A DNA stretch of 64,000 bases from Chelativorans intermedius (GTDB lineage Bacteria; Pseudomonadota; Alphaproteobacteria; Rhizobiales; Rhizobiaceae). The notes below the pieces were generated by a model. The model made no database searches. It had not been told where the DNA came from and was given only the letters and a program-made list of their open reading frames with translations. Position numbers and translations under genes: made by a program. How positions within the stretch are numbered: position 1 is the stretch's first letter; every line of letters starts with the position of its first letter. Positions 52,830 to 61,504 of this stretch are shown here, in pieces. The DNA lies in contig NZ_JAODNW010000002.1 of NCBI RefSeq assembly GCF_025398255.1, positions 1 through 64,000 of the forward strand. The letters are read 5' to 3'.

Positions 52830-53950
52830 ACATGAAACCAATCTGGGCCGTGGGCCTGATGACCGGCACGGTGCTCGACGGCAATATCGACGTGGCGCTG
52901 ATAAGGACCGATGGCGAGGGCATCGAGGATTACGGGACCTACAAGCTGGCGCCCTATCCACCCGCCATCCGCGCCATTCTTGAAGAGACGCTGCGCCAGG
53001 CGCGGGCCTGGAACTTCGAGGGCCCCGAGCCTGCGATCTTCCGCGAGGCGGAGGAACAGTTGACGCGCGCCCAGGCGGAGGCGGTCCGGCGTCTGGTCGA
53101 GGAGCAGGGCATGTCGATGAAGGATGTCGGCGTCGTCGGCTTTCACGGCCAGACGGTGCTCCACCGTGCCCCGCAGAAGGGCAGGCGCGGCCGCACCCGG
53201 CAGCTCGGCGACGGCACGCTCATGCATGCGTTGCTCGGCACCAGGGTGGTCTACGACTTCCGCAGCGCCGATATGGAAGCCGGCGGGCAGGGGGCTCCGC
53301 TTTCGGCCTCCTACCATGTCGCCATGCTGCGCAGCGCGGGTGCCGGCGGCGGCGGCACGGCGATCCTCAATCTGGGCGGCGTGGCCAACATCACCTGGTG
53401 GGGAGGCGGAGACGACTTCGTGGCATTCGACACGGGCCCCGCCAATGCGCCGCTCAATGACTTCATCCGCTCAAGAGGCCGTGGCGAGATGGACCGCAAC
53501 GGCACAATCTCCGCCGCCGGAACGGTGGACGAAGCGCGGCTCGAGAAGCTTCTGGCGCATCCCTATCTCGCCGCGCCGTACCCGAAATCGCTCGACCGTT
53601 TCGACTTCGGGGCGGAGATGGCAGAGGGGCTGAGCCTGGAGGACGGGGCAGCGACGCTCGCCGCCTTTACCGCGGCTGCCGTGGGCCGGGGGCTCGACCT
53701 GCTGCCGCGCCGGCCCGGGCGGCTGGTGGTCTGCGGCGGCGGGCGGCACAATCCCACCATCATGGCGATGCTGGAAAGCCGCGCCGGCGTCGAGGCCGTG
53801 CCGGCCGAGGCACTGGGCTTCAGCGGCGATGCGGTGGAGGCGCAGTGCTTTGCCTTTCTGGCGGTGCGGACGCTGCGCGGCCTGCCCATCAGCTTTCCCG
53901 GCACCACCGGCGTGCCGCAGCCGATGGGCGGCGGCCGGATCGCGGGATAG
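52826..53950 (+). CDS. anmK: Anhydro-N-acetylmuramic acid kinase (AnmK-like)
   Basis: A peptidoglycan-recycling kinase family member, 374 residues; AnmK converts 1,6-anhydroMurNAc to MurNAc 6-phosphate. The nucleotide-binding loop reads [16 protein letters not shown] where typical AnmK has GLMSGTSLDGIDVAL, so it is a variant. [51 protein letters not shown] and [15 protein letters not shown] are well conserved. This could be a paralogue with another anhydrosugar substrate. No murQ or nagZ is nearby. It diverges from the gamma-glutamyltransferase and is followed 3 bp later by the left end of the IS-like element. Confidence 0.9.
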   Translation: MNMKPIWAVGLMTGTVLDGNIDVALIRTDGEGIEDYGTYKLAPYPPAIRAILEETLRQARAWNFEGPEPAIFREAEEQLTRAQAEAVRRLVEEQGMSMKDVGVVGFHGQTVLHRAPQKGRRGRTRQLGDGTLMHALLGTRVVYDFRSADMEAGGQGAPLSASYHVAMLRSAGAGGGGTAILNLGGVANITWWGGGDDFVAFDTGPANAPLNDFIRSRGRGEMDRNGTISAAGTVDEARLEKLLAHPYLAAPYPKSLDRFDFGAEMAEGLSLEDGAATLAAFTAAAVGRGLDLLPRRPGRLVVCGGGRHNPTIMAMLESRAGVEAVPAEALGFSGDAVEAQCFAFLAVRTLRGLPISFPGTTGVPQPMGGGRIAG

Positions 53951-53968
53951 GCCGGGTAGTGGGTTAGT

Positions 53969-54406
53969 TTGAAAATGGACTTTATGCTTGAGGGACTATG
54001 CATAGACGCTCAAGCATGCATATTTTGCACACGGCCTAAGGGCCGTTATAGCCCCGCCAAATTCACAGCCGTTCGCAAGACGCGGATCGAAGGCAGCCCC
54101 GTTCCCAAGCACGTCAGCACATCCTTTGCTGAGCGTCAGAACCTCACGATGCGGATGCACATGCGCCGCTTCACCCGCCTGACCCACGGCTTCTCAAAGA
54201 AGGTCGAGCAGCACGCCAATGCGGTTGCTCTGCATTTCATGTACTACAACTTCGTGCGCATCCATAAGACGCTGCGCGTGACCCCGGCGATGGTCGCTGG
54301 CGTAATTGACAAACTCTGGGAAGTCAGCGACATCGTTGCGCTGATCGAAGCGAAGGAAGCCGAGAAGCCAATGGTTCGCGGCCCCAACAAAAAGCGAAGC
54401 GGCTAG
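53969..54406 (+). pseudogene. Transposase C-terminal remnant
   Basis: The frame reads RYSPAKFTAVRKTRIEGSP, STSFAERQNLTMRMHMRRFT, VEQHANAVALHFMYYNFVRIHKTLRVTPAM and ends GPNKKRSG. This is the C-terminal half of DDE transposases, often called IS1-like in alphaproteobacteria (family name uncertain). The catalytic N-terminal half is missing; the first ~25 residues (MDFMLEGLCIDAQACIF) look like non-homologous junction sequence. It lies between the inverted repeats of the 738-bp element. Confidence 0.72.
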
Positions 54407-54408
54407 AG

Positions 54409-54681
54409 ATGCGCATTTCTCGCGGAATTTGGCGGCTTTGGTTGGTTGGTTCCATCATCTGGATAGCGTATTCTGCGTGGAGCAGCGATTTGGCTTGTCC
54501 CCTTCAGCTAATCGGTATCGAGACGAACGCAGGGCCGTGGTGCGCATTTCAGAATGCGGAACCATTCACCTATTACGGAAACCTGGCGCTGCGCATGATC
54601 GGGATTCCGGCTATCGTCGCGGTCTGCATCTTCGCGGGCGCGTGGGTAGTTGATGGATTCCGCTCACGAAATTCAAACTGA
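54409..54681 (+). CDS. Small membrane protein, passenger of the IS-like element
   Basis: A 90-residue protein with two predicted membrane helices (LWLVGSIIWIAYSAWSS near residues 10-26, IGIPAIVAVCIFAGAWVV near 64-81). A connecting extracytoplasmic loop carries two Cys (DLACPLQL, GPWCAFQNAEP) that could form a disulfide. It starts 2 bp after the transposase stop and ends inside the right inverted repeat, so it moves with the element. Its lower GC compared with flanking genes also marks it as foreign. No family or function is recognised. Confidence 0.6.
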   Translation: MRISRGIWRLWLVGSIIWIAYSAWSSDLACPLQLIGIETNAGPWCAFQNAEPFTYYGNLALRMIGIPAIVAVCIFAGAWVVDGFRSRNSN

Positions 54682-54685
54682 CCCA

Positions 54686-55633
54686 CTACCCGGCGGCGGT
54701 TTCGGGGGAAGGCTGGGCTTGCTCCGCCCCATTCTCGCTCGTGCGGGCGAGTGCGGAGGCGCCGCCTGCCGCCTGGACCGAACGCGCGCCCGCCGCCACG
54801 GCCGCCGCCAGACATGCCCGCGGCGATGCCCCATCGAGCCAGCCATCCAGAAACCCGGCATTGAAGGCGTCTCCGGCGCCCGTCGTGTCCACCACGCGAA
54901 CCTTCGGCGCGGCGACGGCGTGGCTTGCGCCTCCCATGCTGACCATTCCGCCTGCCGCGCCAAGCTTCAGCGCCACCGCCGGAAAGCGCTCGGCAAGCGC
55001 CTGAAGGGCCGAGCGCGGCTCGGCACGCCCGGTCAGCGCATGCGCCTCCTCCCAGTTGGGGAGGAACAGGTCGATGCCGGCGCAGCGATCGAGAAATTCC
55101 GGGTCGCGTATCAGAGTCTCGTCCCAGCTCGGATCGAGCGAGACCGTAAGGCCGCGCGCCTTCGCCAGGCGCACCAGATCCGGCATCTCGGCGAGCGTTG
55201 CATATTCGGCGATGTGCAGGTGGCAGGCCGCGGGAAAGGCAAGGGCCTGCGCCAATGTCTCCGGGCAGGCGCGATCCACCCGCCGCGACAGGAAAGCACG
55301 CTCGTCACCTTCTACCATCACCACCGTGACCTGCGGCCCGGCGGAGGGGTGGCGGTCAAGAAATGCGAGCTCCACCCCGGCTGCCGCGATCTGCGGTTCG
55401 AGGGCACGCGACAGCGCGTCGGTTCCCAGCCGCGCCACCAGGGCGGCCCTGCGCCCCAACGCCACCGCATGCGCGGCGGTGATGAAGGCCCCACCGCCCG
55501 CCGCCAGCTCCAGATCCTGCGCAAACAGCTCGCGGCCAAGCTGCGGCATGCGCTCAAGGCCCGTGAAAATGAAGTCGCAGTAGATGCGGCCGAGGCAAAG
55601 GACCACGCCGCCTTCGGCTTTTCCGTTCTTCAT
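54686..55633 (-). CDS. PfkB-family carbohydrate kinase
   Basis: A ribokinase-like sugar kinase of 315 residues. It has LAAGGGAFITAAHAVALGRRA near the start, the substrate/ATP domain, and signature 2 DTTGAGDAFNAGFLDGWL with the catalytic Asp. The stop TAG (after SPETAAG) is supplied by the right inverted repeat of the adjacent IS-like element, so the original C-terminus may have been altered. It overlaps the ABC ATPase gene by 4 bp and is the last gene of the transport operon. It probably phosphorylates the imported or processed sugar. Confidence 0.9.
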   Translation of the reverse strand: MKNGKAEGGVVLCLGRIYCDFIFTGLERMPQLGRELFAQDLELAAGGGAFITAAHAVALGRRAALVARLGTDALSRALEPQIAAAGVELAFLDRHPSAGPQVTVVMVEGDERAFLSRRVDRACPETLAQALAFPAACHLHIAEYATLAEMPDLVRLAKARGLTVSLDPSWDETLIRDPEFLDRCAGIDLFLPNWEEAHALTGRAEPRSALQALAERFPAVALKLGAAGGMVSMGGASHAVAAPKVRVVDTTGAGDAFNAGFLDGWLDGASPRACLAAAVAAGARSVQAAGGASALARTSENGAEQAQPSPETAAG

Positions 55634-56700
55634 AACCGGCCCAGCGCCCGTTCGCTGCCGGCATCGAAGAGATAGAGCGCCCCGCGGGCGGCAGACGCGG
55701 TGACGGTGCTGTCGACGGCGGGGACGAGACGGCCCGGCGCGGTGGCCACGACCTCGACGCCGCCGGCGGCAAGGTGGACCAGGGTTTCGGCCCCAAGCGG
55801 CTCCACGGCGGTGACAACGCCGGAAATTGACAGGCCGCCATCAGATTCGGCGCCGACGACCAGATCGTGCGGGCGCACGCCCACCAGGACACCGCCATCC
55901 CCGAAGGATGCGGCATTGGTCTCCGGCAGCCGCGCCCCGGCAACGGCAAGCACCCCTTCCTCCACCGCGCCCGGCATCAGGTTCATGGCCGGGCTGCCGA
56001 TGAAGCGGGCGGTGAACACATCGACCGGGTTCTCGTAAAGCTCCACAGGGGTGCCGACCTGGAGAATGCGCCCGTCGCGCATCACCACGATCCGGTCCGC
56101 CATGGTCATGGCTTCCACCTGGTCGTGCGTGACATAGACAACGGTCGTGCCGAGGCGCTGGTGAAGCCGCTTGATCTCGATCCGCATGGCGGAGCGAAGC
56201 TGCGCGTCGAGATTGGACAGCGGCTCGTCGAACAGGAAGGCCACGGGATTGCGCACCATCGCGCGGCCGATGGCAACGCGCTGGCGCTGGCCGCCGGACA
56301 GGGCCGCCGGGCGCCGGTCGAGCAGATCCTCAAGCCCCAGGATGCGCGCCGCCTCCTCGATGCGCTTCTGCTTTTCCTGCCGCGACAACCGTGCGGTGTA
56401 GAGGCCGAAGCCGATGTTCTGGGCCACGGTCATGTGCGGGTAGATCGCATAGTTCTGGAAGACCATGGCGATGTTGCGCTGCTTCGGCTCGCGCTGGTTG
56501 ACCACCTCGCCACCGATTCTCAGCGTTCCATCGGAAATGTCCTCAAGCCCGGCGATCATGCGCAGCGTGGTGGACTTGCCGCAGCCGGAAGGGCCGACAA
56601 ACACCACGAATTCGCCGTCGTCGATGGCAAGATCGATGGCCTGGACGGCGGTCAGCCGCCCATATCGCTTCGTAAGTCCCTGAAGTTCGATGCGGGCCAT
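55630..56700 (-). CDS. ABC sugar transporter ATP-binding protein (MalK/UgpC type)
   Basis: The cytoplasmic ATPase of a carbohydrate importer, 356 residues. Walker A is GPSGCGKSTTLRMIAGLE, the Q-loop VFQNYAIYPHMTV, the signature LSGGQRQRVAIGRAMVR, Walker B FLFDEPLSNLDAQLR and the H-loop VYVTHDQVEAMTMADR. The C-terminal TOBE/OB regulatory domain is present (VGVRPHDL). The ATG at 56700 overlaps the lyase stop by one base. It would work with the permeases and the binding protein upstream in the same operon. Confidence 0.95.
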   Translation of the reverse strand: MARIELQGLTKRYGRLTAVQAIDLAIDDGEFVVFVGPSGCGKSTTLRMIAGLEDISDGTLRIGGEVVNQREPKQRNIAMVFQNYAIYPHMTVAQNIGFGLYTARLSRQEKQKRIEEAARILGLEDLLDRRPAALSGGQRQRVAIGRAMVRNPVAFLFDEPLSNLDAQLRSAMRIEIKRLHQRLGTTVVYVTHDQVEAMTMADRIVVMRDGRILQVGTPVELYENPVDVFTARFIGSPAMNLMPGAVEEGVLAVAGARLPETNAASFGDGGVLVGVRPHDLVVGAESDGGLSISGVVTAVEPLGAETLVHLAAGGVEVVATAPGRLVPAVDSTVTASAARGALYLFDAGSERALGRL

Positions 56701-58226
56701 CAGCTTCGCTCCCGTCCGGTCTTTTTCATGAGCGCGGCAAATCTCTCCTGTCGTTGTCTTCCTGCCTCGGCCAGCCGCGCGGCATCGGCGCTGGCTGCTG
56801 CGGCAAAGGCGGCTGCCTTTTCCCGGTAGCCGGCGAGCGCGGCCGCCATGGGCTCCGGTGCGGGTCCGCCATAGCGGCCGCGCACCGCCACGAAATGCGC
56901 CGGCGAAACGAGCCTCGCAAAGGTGGCCTGGTCCACCATCGTCTGGCGGCCGGTCGAGCGGGCGAAAGCCTCCAGAAACGCCGGATAGCCGTCGGTGGAA
57001 AGATCGCCGTCCACGCCCACCACCGCGCGCGCGACGGCGGCGGCGATCTCGTGCCCCTCGCGGAAGGACAGTCCTTCGAGACGCACCAGGCTGTCGGCAA
57101 GCTCCGTGACGGTGATGCAGGAGCGGCGGATGTTGGCGGCCACGCGCCGCGGGTCGATCCTGACCTGCTCCACGAGGGCGGAGAGGAGATCGAGCACGCG
57201 CCATGCGCAGTCGAACGCCTGATACCCCATGGCCTGGGTTTCGCCTTCGCTGTCGTTCATGTCCGTAAAGGGGGTGTTGTGCACGATCTCCAGGAGGCCC
57301 CGGGCCCGCGCCAAGGTCTGGCTTGCCAGATGCCGGAGATGCTCGATGGGCACCGGATTGCGCTTTTGCGGCATGATGGAGGAAATCTGCACCAGCGCGT
57401 TGGGCACGTAGAGCTGGCCGACCTCGAAGCTCGACCAGAACTGGAGGTCCTGAATGGGGCGGCCGAGATGCAGGAACATCAGCTCGATCGCGCCATAGGT
57501 GGCCGTGACATAGTCGACGGCGGCAATGCATCCATAGGAATTCTGCAGGGGGGCGGAGAAGCCGAGCAGCTCCGCCACGCGCGCGCGGTCGATGGGAAAA
57601 CCGGAGGTGGTGATGGCGGCTGCCCCCATGGGGCACAGATCAACGATCTCGCGGGCCTCGCGCAGACGCGCGATGTCGCGGATCAACACCTCGATCACCG
57701 CCGCAAGGTAGTGGCCGAAGGTCGTGGGTTGCGCCGGCTGGCCGTGGGTGTAGGCGACGATCAGCGTTTCCTTCTCGCGCTCCGCCGCCATGATCAGCGT
57801 CTCCAGCAGCCTCTGCGCTCGCGCCAGCAACAGGTCGATGCGCTCCCTGAGGGCGATCTTGAAAAGGGTGTGATCGATGTCGTTGCGCGAACGCGCGGTG
57901 TGAAGCCGCCCGGCGAGATCCGGTCCCAGCCGGCGCTTCAGCTCCTTCTCGACGAGAAAGAAGAAATCTTCCACCTCGCCCGTATAGGCGAGGGAGGAGA
58001 CATCGATCTCCCGGTCGATCGCCTCCAGCGCCCCGGCGATTGCGGCCGCCTGTGCGGTCCCCACAATTCCCGTCTCCGCCAGCATGACGAGATGGGCGCG
58101 GTCGATGGCGCGAAAGCCTTCGAGGTGATGGACCTTTGCCCCCTCGAAGAGGGGCTTGAGAACCGTTTCCTTGTAGACGGGGTCCGGGAAGACACTCCTG
58201 TCCGTCCGGCGCGGATCCTTGGTCAT
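56700..58226 (-). CDS. Argininosuccinate-lyase superfamily lyase (non-arginine context)
   Basis: An aspartase/fumarase-superfamily lyase of 508 residues. Family signatures: HTARSRNDIDHTLFKIALRE, YTHGQPAQPTTFGHYL with the catalytic His, and SSIMPQKRNPVPIEHLRHL carrying the catalytic Ser loop. It is longer than typical ArgH (~460). The KRNPVPIEH version of the signature differs from the KKNPDALE of genuine ArgH. It is embedded between the permease and ATPase genes of a sugar-type ABC operon with a PfkB kinase, so arginine synthesis is unlikely. The superfamily also includes EDDS lyase, which cleaves N-(dicarboxyethyl) amines. Cleavage of a C-N bond in an imported amino-acid-substituted compound is my inference. 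Confidence 0.82.
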   Translation of the reverse strand: MTKDPRRTDRSVFPDPVYKETVLKPLFEGAKVHHLEGFRAIDRAHLVMLAETGIVGTAQAAAIAGALEAIDREIDVSSLAYTGEVEDFFFLVEKELKRRLGPDLAGRLHTARSRNDIDHTLFKIALRERIDLLLARAQRLLETLIMAAEREKETLIVAYTHGQPAQPTTFGHYLAAVIEVLIRDIARLREAREIVDLCPMGAAAITTSGFPIDRARVAELLGFSAPLQNSYGCIAAVDYVTATYGAIELMFLHLGRPIQDLQFWSSFEVGQLYVPNALVQISSIMPQKRNPVPIEHLRHLASQTLARARGLLEIVHNTPFTDMNDSEGETQAMGYQAFDCAWRVLDLLSALVEQVRIDPRRVAANIRRSCITVTELADSLVRLEGLSFREGHEIAAAVARAVVGVDGDLSTDGYPAFLEAFARSTGRQTMVDQATFARLVSPAHFVAVRGRYGGPAPEPMAAALAGYREKAAAFAAAASADAARLAEAGRQRQERFAALMKKTGRERS

Positions 58227-58228
58227 GG

Positions 58229-59089
58229 TCAGCCCTTCAGTCCCGCCAGCATGACGCCACGCACGATGTAGCGCTGCAAGGCCAGGAAAACGATGAGGGT
58301 GGGAATGGTGGCCAGCGCTGCGCCGGTCATGATCATCTCCCATTGGATCGATTGTTCGACGGCAAAGCTCGAAAGCCCCACCGGCAAGGTGTAGAGTTCC
58401 CGGCTCGTCGTCACGATCAGGGGCCAGAAGAAGGCGGTCCAGTTTCCGAGAAAGGTAAAGATGGCAAGTGCCGAGATGGCGGGCGTCACCATGGGCATGG
58501 CGATCTTCCACCAGATCGTGAACTCGTTGAGCCCGTCCACGCGCGCCGCCTCCAGGAAGTCGTCGGGCACCGTCTCGAAGAACTGCTTCATCAGAAACGT
58601 GCCGAAGGCGGTCATCATGCCGGGAAACATGATGCCCCAATAGGTATCCAGCCATCCGAGCTGGCTGGACATCAGATACCACGGGATGACCAGCATCTCG
58701 GTGGGGATCATGAGCGTCGAGAGGATGGCCAGGAAGACCAGATAGCGGCCGCGGAACTCGAACTTTGCCAGCGTGTAGCCGACAAGACTGTCGAAGAAGA
58801 CGTTGGAAAGCGTGACGGCCGTGGCAACCAGGGTGGAGTTCAGGAACCAGCGCACAAAACGGCCATCGGCGAGCACGCGGATATAGTTGTCGAGCGTCGG
58901 ATCGGCCGGAATGAGACGCAGGTCATAGACCTGGCCGGCGGATTTGAGCGAGGTCGAGAACATGTAGATGAGCGGCGTCACCATCACGATGCCGCCGATC
59001 ATCAGAAGCGTCCAGGCGACGATGCGGCCGGGACGGATGTCGCGCCGGTTGGCGGCAAGCTCGCTCGTGGAGGCGGCGATGCTCGTCAT
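58229..59089 (-). CDS. ABC sugar transporter permease (MalG type)
   Basis: An inner-membrane permease of 286 residues with six predicted helices. The cytoplasmic EAA loop (EAARVDGLNEFTIWWKIAMP) docks to the ATPase. The start is IVAWTLLMIGGIVMVTPLIYM; typical of the second permease in MalFG/UgpAE systems. It overlaps the preceding permease by 4 bp and lies 2 bp before the lyase gene. Confidence 0.93.
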   Translation of the reverse strand: MTSIAASTSELAANRRDIRPGRIVAWTLLMIGGIVMVTPLIYMFSTSLKSAGQVYDLRLIPADPTLDNYIRVLADGRFVRWFLNSTLVATAVTLSNVFFDSLVGYTLAKFEFRGRYLVFLAILSTLMIPTEMLVIPWYLMSSQLGWLDTYWGIMFPGMMTAFGTFLMKQFFETVPDDFLEAARVDGLNEFTIWWKIAMPMVTPAISALAIFTFLGNWTAFFWPLIVTTSRELYTLPVGLSSFAVEQSIQWEMIMTGAALATIPTLIVFLALQRYIVRGVMLAGLKG

Positions 59090-60021
59090 GTGCGGTTCCT
59101 CAGGAGCCAGAGCTGAATGAGCGAGACGATCAGAAGGATGGTGAAAAGAACCACCGTCTGCGCCGCCGCATAGCCCATGTCGTAGGAGGAAAACGCCGTC
59201 TGGTAGATCATCAGCACCAGTGGCTTGGTGGAATTGAGCGGCCCTCCGGGGTCGTTGGTCGTCATGTTGTAGACCTGATCGAAAATGCGCAGGAAGCCGA
59301 TCGAGGAGAAGACGACGAGGAAGACGGTGGTGGGCTTCAGCAGGGGCAGTGTGATCTTGCGCAGGATCGCCCATTCCCCGAGACCGTCGATGCGCGCGGC
59401 CTCGTAATAGGTCAGCGGAATGGCGCGCAGGCCCGCCATGAAAATGATGATCTGAAAGCCGAGCCCCGCCCAGATGGCCGTGACCATGATGGCGGGCAGG
59501 GCCTGATCGACGGAACGCAGGAAGGGCTGCTGCGCAATGCCGACTGCGGAAAGAAGGCCGTTGATCACGCCGATGGGCACCGGCTGATAGAACCAGCGCC
59601 ACACCCAGGCCATGGCGGCGGCGGTGGTCAGAAAAGGCAGGAAGTAGAGCGCCCGGATCAAGCCGTGCATGAAACGCACGCGGTCGAGATAGAAGGCGAT
59701 CACGAATGCCAGAACAAGGCTGATCGGCGTGCCCAGAATGAGATAGGCGAAGGTGTTGCGGAACACCTGCCAGAAAACCGGATCGGCAAACAGCCGGCGG
59801 TAGTTCTCAAGGCCGATGAAGGCGGCCGGCCGCAGGAGGTCCCAGTCCGTCAGCGAGAGCCAGAACGCCTGAAAGGTGGGATAGAAACGGATGCCGGCAT
59901 AAAAGACGATCGGCACGGCCAGAAACGCCCATGCCCAGACCACGCGCTTGGTGCGGATGGAAAGGCGGTCCCAGAGTCCGGCGATGCCCGCCGGACCCGA
60001 AGGTGTTGCGACCGATGCCAT
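59086..60021 (-). CDS. ABC sugar transporter permease (MalF type)
   Basis: An inner-membrane permease of 311 residues with six predicted helices. The EAA loop is EAARIDGLGEWAILRKITLP. The N-terminal WAFLAVPIVFYAGIRFYPTFQ is typical of the MalF/UgpA group. It starts 17 bp after the binding-protein stop and overlaps the partner permease. Confidence 0.93.
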   Translation of the reverse strand: MASVATPSGPAGIAGLWDRLSIRTKRVVWAWAFLAVPIVFYAGIRFYPTFQAFWLSLTDWDLLRPAAFIGLENYRRLFADPVFWQVFRNTFAYLILGTPISLVLAFVIAFYLDRVRFMHGLIRALYFLPFLTTAAAMAWVWRWFYQPVPIGVINGLLSAVGIAQQPFLRSVDQALPAIMVTAIWAGLGFQIIIFMAGLRAIPLTYYEAARIDGLGEWAILRKITLPLLKPTTVFLVVFSSIGFLRIFDQVYNMTTNDPGGPLNSTKPLVLMIYQTAFSSYDMGYAAAQTVVLFTILLIVSLIQLWLLRNRT

Positions 60022-60038
60022 GATCTGCCTCCGTGGCT

Positions 60039-61292
60039 CTACTTGCCGTAGAACCTGTCGAGGATGGCCTGTTCCTCGCGGGCCGCCTGGGCGAGAGACT
60101 CGGCCGGATCCTGCCCTTCGAGAAGAATGCGGTTCTCCATGTCGATGACCACCTGGCGCTGGGCAGCCTCGTCCACGAAGCGCGTCGTATGCGCATATTC
60201 CAGACCCTTGAGGAACGGTCCGTAGATGGGATTGGCGAGATTGTCCTCGGTCAGCGCCACCTCCTTGCGCGCCGGCAGCTCTCCCACCACGTCAAGCCAG
60301 ATCTGCATGGCCTCGGGCGATGAGATATAGGCCAGGAACTTCTGCGCCGCCTCGAGCTCCTCGCCTTCCGCAGTCGCGCCGATGGCGTTGGCAAAGTAGC
60401 TGGAATAGTTGGAGCGCACACCATCCGCATTGGCCGGCAGCTCCGCCACGCCCCACTCGAAGGGATTGCTCGAAAAGGCGCCAAGGCGGAAGGTGCCGTC
60501 GATGGTCATGGCCGCAAGGCCGGCGCGGAAGGCCGCCTGGCCCTCGTCCATGAAGCCCGCCTGGCCCACCTTGTGCTCCGTCTGCAAGCCGCTGTGGAAG
60601 CTGATCGCAGCAAGCCCCGCCGCATCATTGTAAGCCACCTGCCTGCCATCTTCGGAATAGGGCTTTCCGCCGAACTGCCGGATGAGAACCTCACGCCACC
60701 AATGATGGTCCTGCCCGCCCATCTCCACGGTGATCCCTTCCGAGGTGATGTTGCCGCTGGCATCATACTTGGTCGTCGCCTTGGCTGCTTCGACGAGCTC
60801 GTCCAAGGTCTGCGGCGGGCTGTCGGGATCGAGGCCGGCTTCCTGGAAAAGCTGCTTGTTGTAGAACAGCGCCAGCGAGCGCACGGCCGTGGGCAGGCCG
60901 TAATAGTGGCCGTCGCGCTTCATCGCGGAGACGATGGGGAAGAAATCCCGCTCGATCTCCTCGGGGGGGAAGACCGACGGATCGAGCGGCTGGATCAGCC
61001 CGCCGGCAACGAAATTGTCGAGCCAGCCATAAAAGAGCTGGACGACATCCGGACCCTGTCCTGCCACCTTCGCCGCGACAACCCGCGTCTGATAGTCGGC
61101 ATAGGGAAAGGTGACGTGCTTGACGGTAATGTCCGGGTTCGCCACCTCGAATTTCTCGATGAGCTGGTCCATCGCCTTTACGCGGGTGTCGAACACATAT
61201 TGCCAGTATTCGATCTCCACCGCCTGGGCCTGGCCGAGGGCCAGGATGCTGATGCCGACGGCGAGGCCGGCGCACTTGATCTTGGTCAACAT
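60039..61292 (-). CDS. Extracellular sugar-binding protein of ABC transporter
   Basis: A periplasmic binding protein (cluster B / MalE-like) of 417 residues. The signal peptide (MLTKIKCAGLAVGISILALG, cleavage near AQA) is followed by IEYWQYVFDTRVKAMDQLIEKFE, QGPDVVQLFYGWLDNF, and AGLAAMTIDGTFRLGAF. Many aromatic residues line the expected ligand site. AGGAGG precedes the ATG. First gene of the six-gene operon binding protein-permease-permease-lyase-ATPase-kinase. The substrate is unknown. Confidence 0.93.
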   Translation of the reverse strand: MLTKIKCAGLAVGISILALGQAQAVEIEYWQYVFDTRVKAMDQLIEKFEVANPDITVKHVTFPYADYQTRVVAAKVAGQGPDVVQLFYGWLDNFVAGGLIQPLDPSVFPPEEIERDFFPIVSAMKRDGHYYGLPTAVRSLALFYNKQLFQEAGLDPDSPPQTLDELVEAAKATTKYDASGNITSEGITVEMGGQDHHWWREVLIRQFGGKPYSEDGRQVAYNDAAGLAAISFHSGLQTEHKVGQAGFMDEGQAAFRAGLAAMTIDGTFRLGAFSSNPFEWGVAELPANADGVRSNYSSYFANAIGATAEGEELEAAQKFLAYISSPEAMQIWLDVVGELPARKEVALTEDNLANPIYGPFLKGLEYAHTTRFVDEAAQRQVVIDMENRILLEGQDPAESLAQAAREEQAILDRFYGK

Positions 61293-61411
61293 CTACTCCT
61301 CCTTCTGTTCGCAACAGGCCCCATTTCCGGTTGCGAGCGACGATCTTGCCGGGGATGACGGGTCCGCCACGCCGGAAGCCAAGGTCAGCGCAGCCCGGCT
61401 CGGTTGTCAAT

Positions 61412-61435
61412 AAAATAATTTACTTGAGTTATTTT
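61412..61435. promoter_or_regulatory. AT-rich inverted repeat between the ABC operon and the ROK regulator
   Basis: AAAATAA-N10-TTATTTT, perfect 7-bp arms, in the only AT-rich patch of the 212-bp divergent region. ROK-type repressors commonly bind AT-rich palindromes, so it is a good candidate operator for both directions. Confidence 0.55.
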
Positions 61436-61504
61436 TCTGTCGACATACGCTGCCGCCACGGGCAGAGTCTTCCTGCCCGCGGCAGGGTTCTCAGCGAGCG
61501 TGGG

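Larger units (their letters stand above)
53954..54691 (+). mobile_element. 738-bp IS-like element with terminal inverted repeats and a passenger gene
   Basis: The ends are near-perfect 19-bp inverted repeats: GGGTAGTGGGTTAGTTTGA (53954-53972) and the complement of GGGTAGTGGGTCAGTTTGA (54673-54691), one mismatch. Inside lie a 5'-truncated transposase (53969-54406) and a small membrane-protein gene (54409-54681) whose stop is inside the right repeat. The right repeat also provides the TAG stop of the neighbouring PfkB gene. No target duplication longer than 3 bp is visible. The element is probably non-autonomous. Confidence 0.82.

Noticed and set aside
56700-58226. Calling the lyase argH
   Set aside because: Signature loop and operon context differ from genuine argininosuccinate lyases; only superfamily membership is supported.
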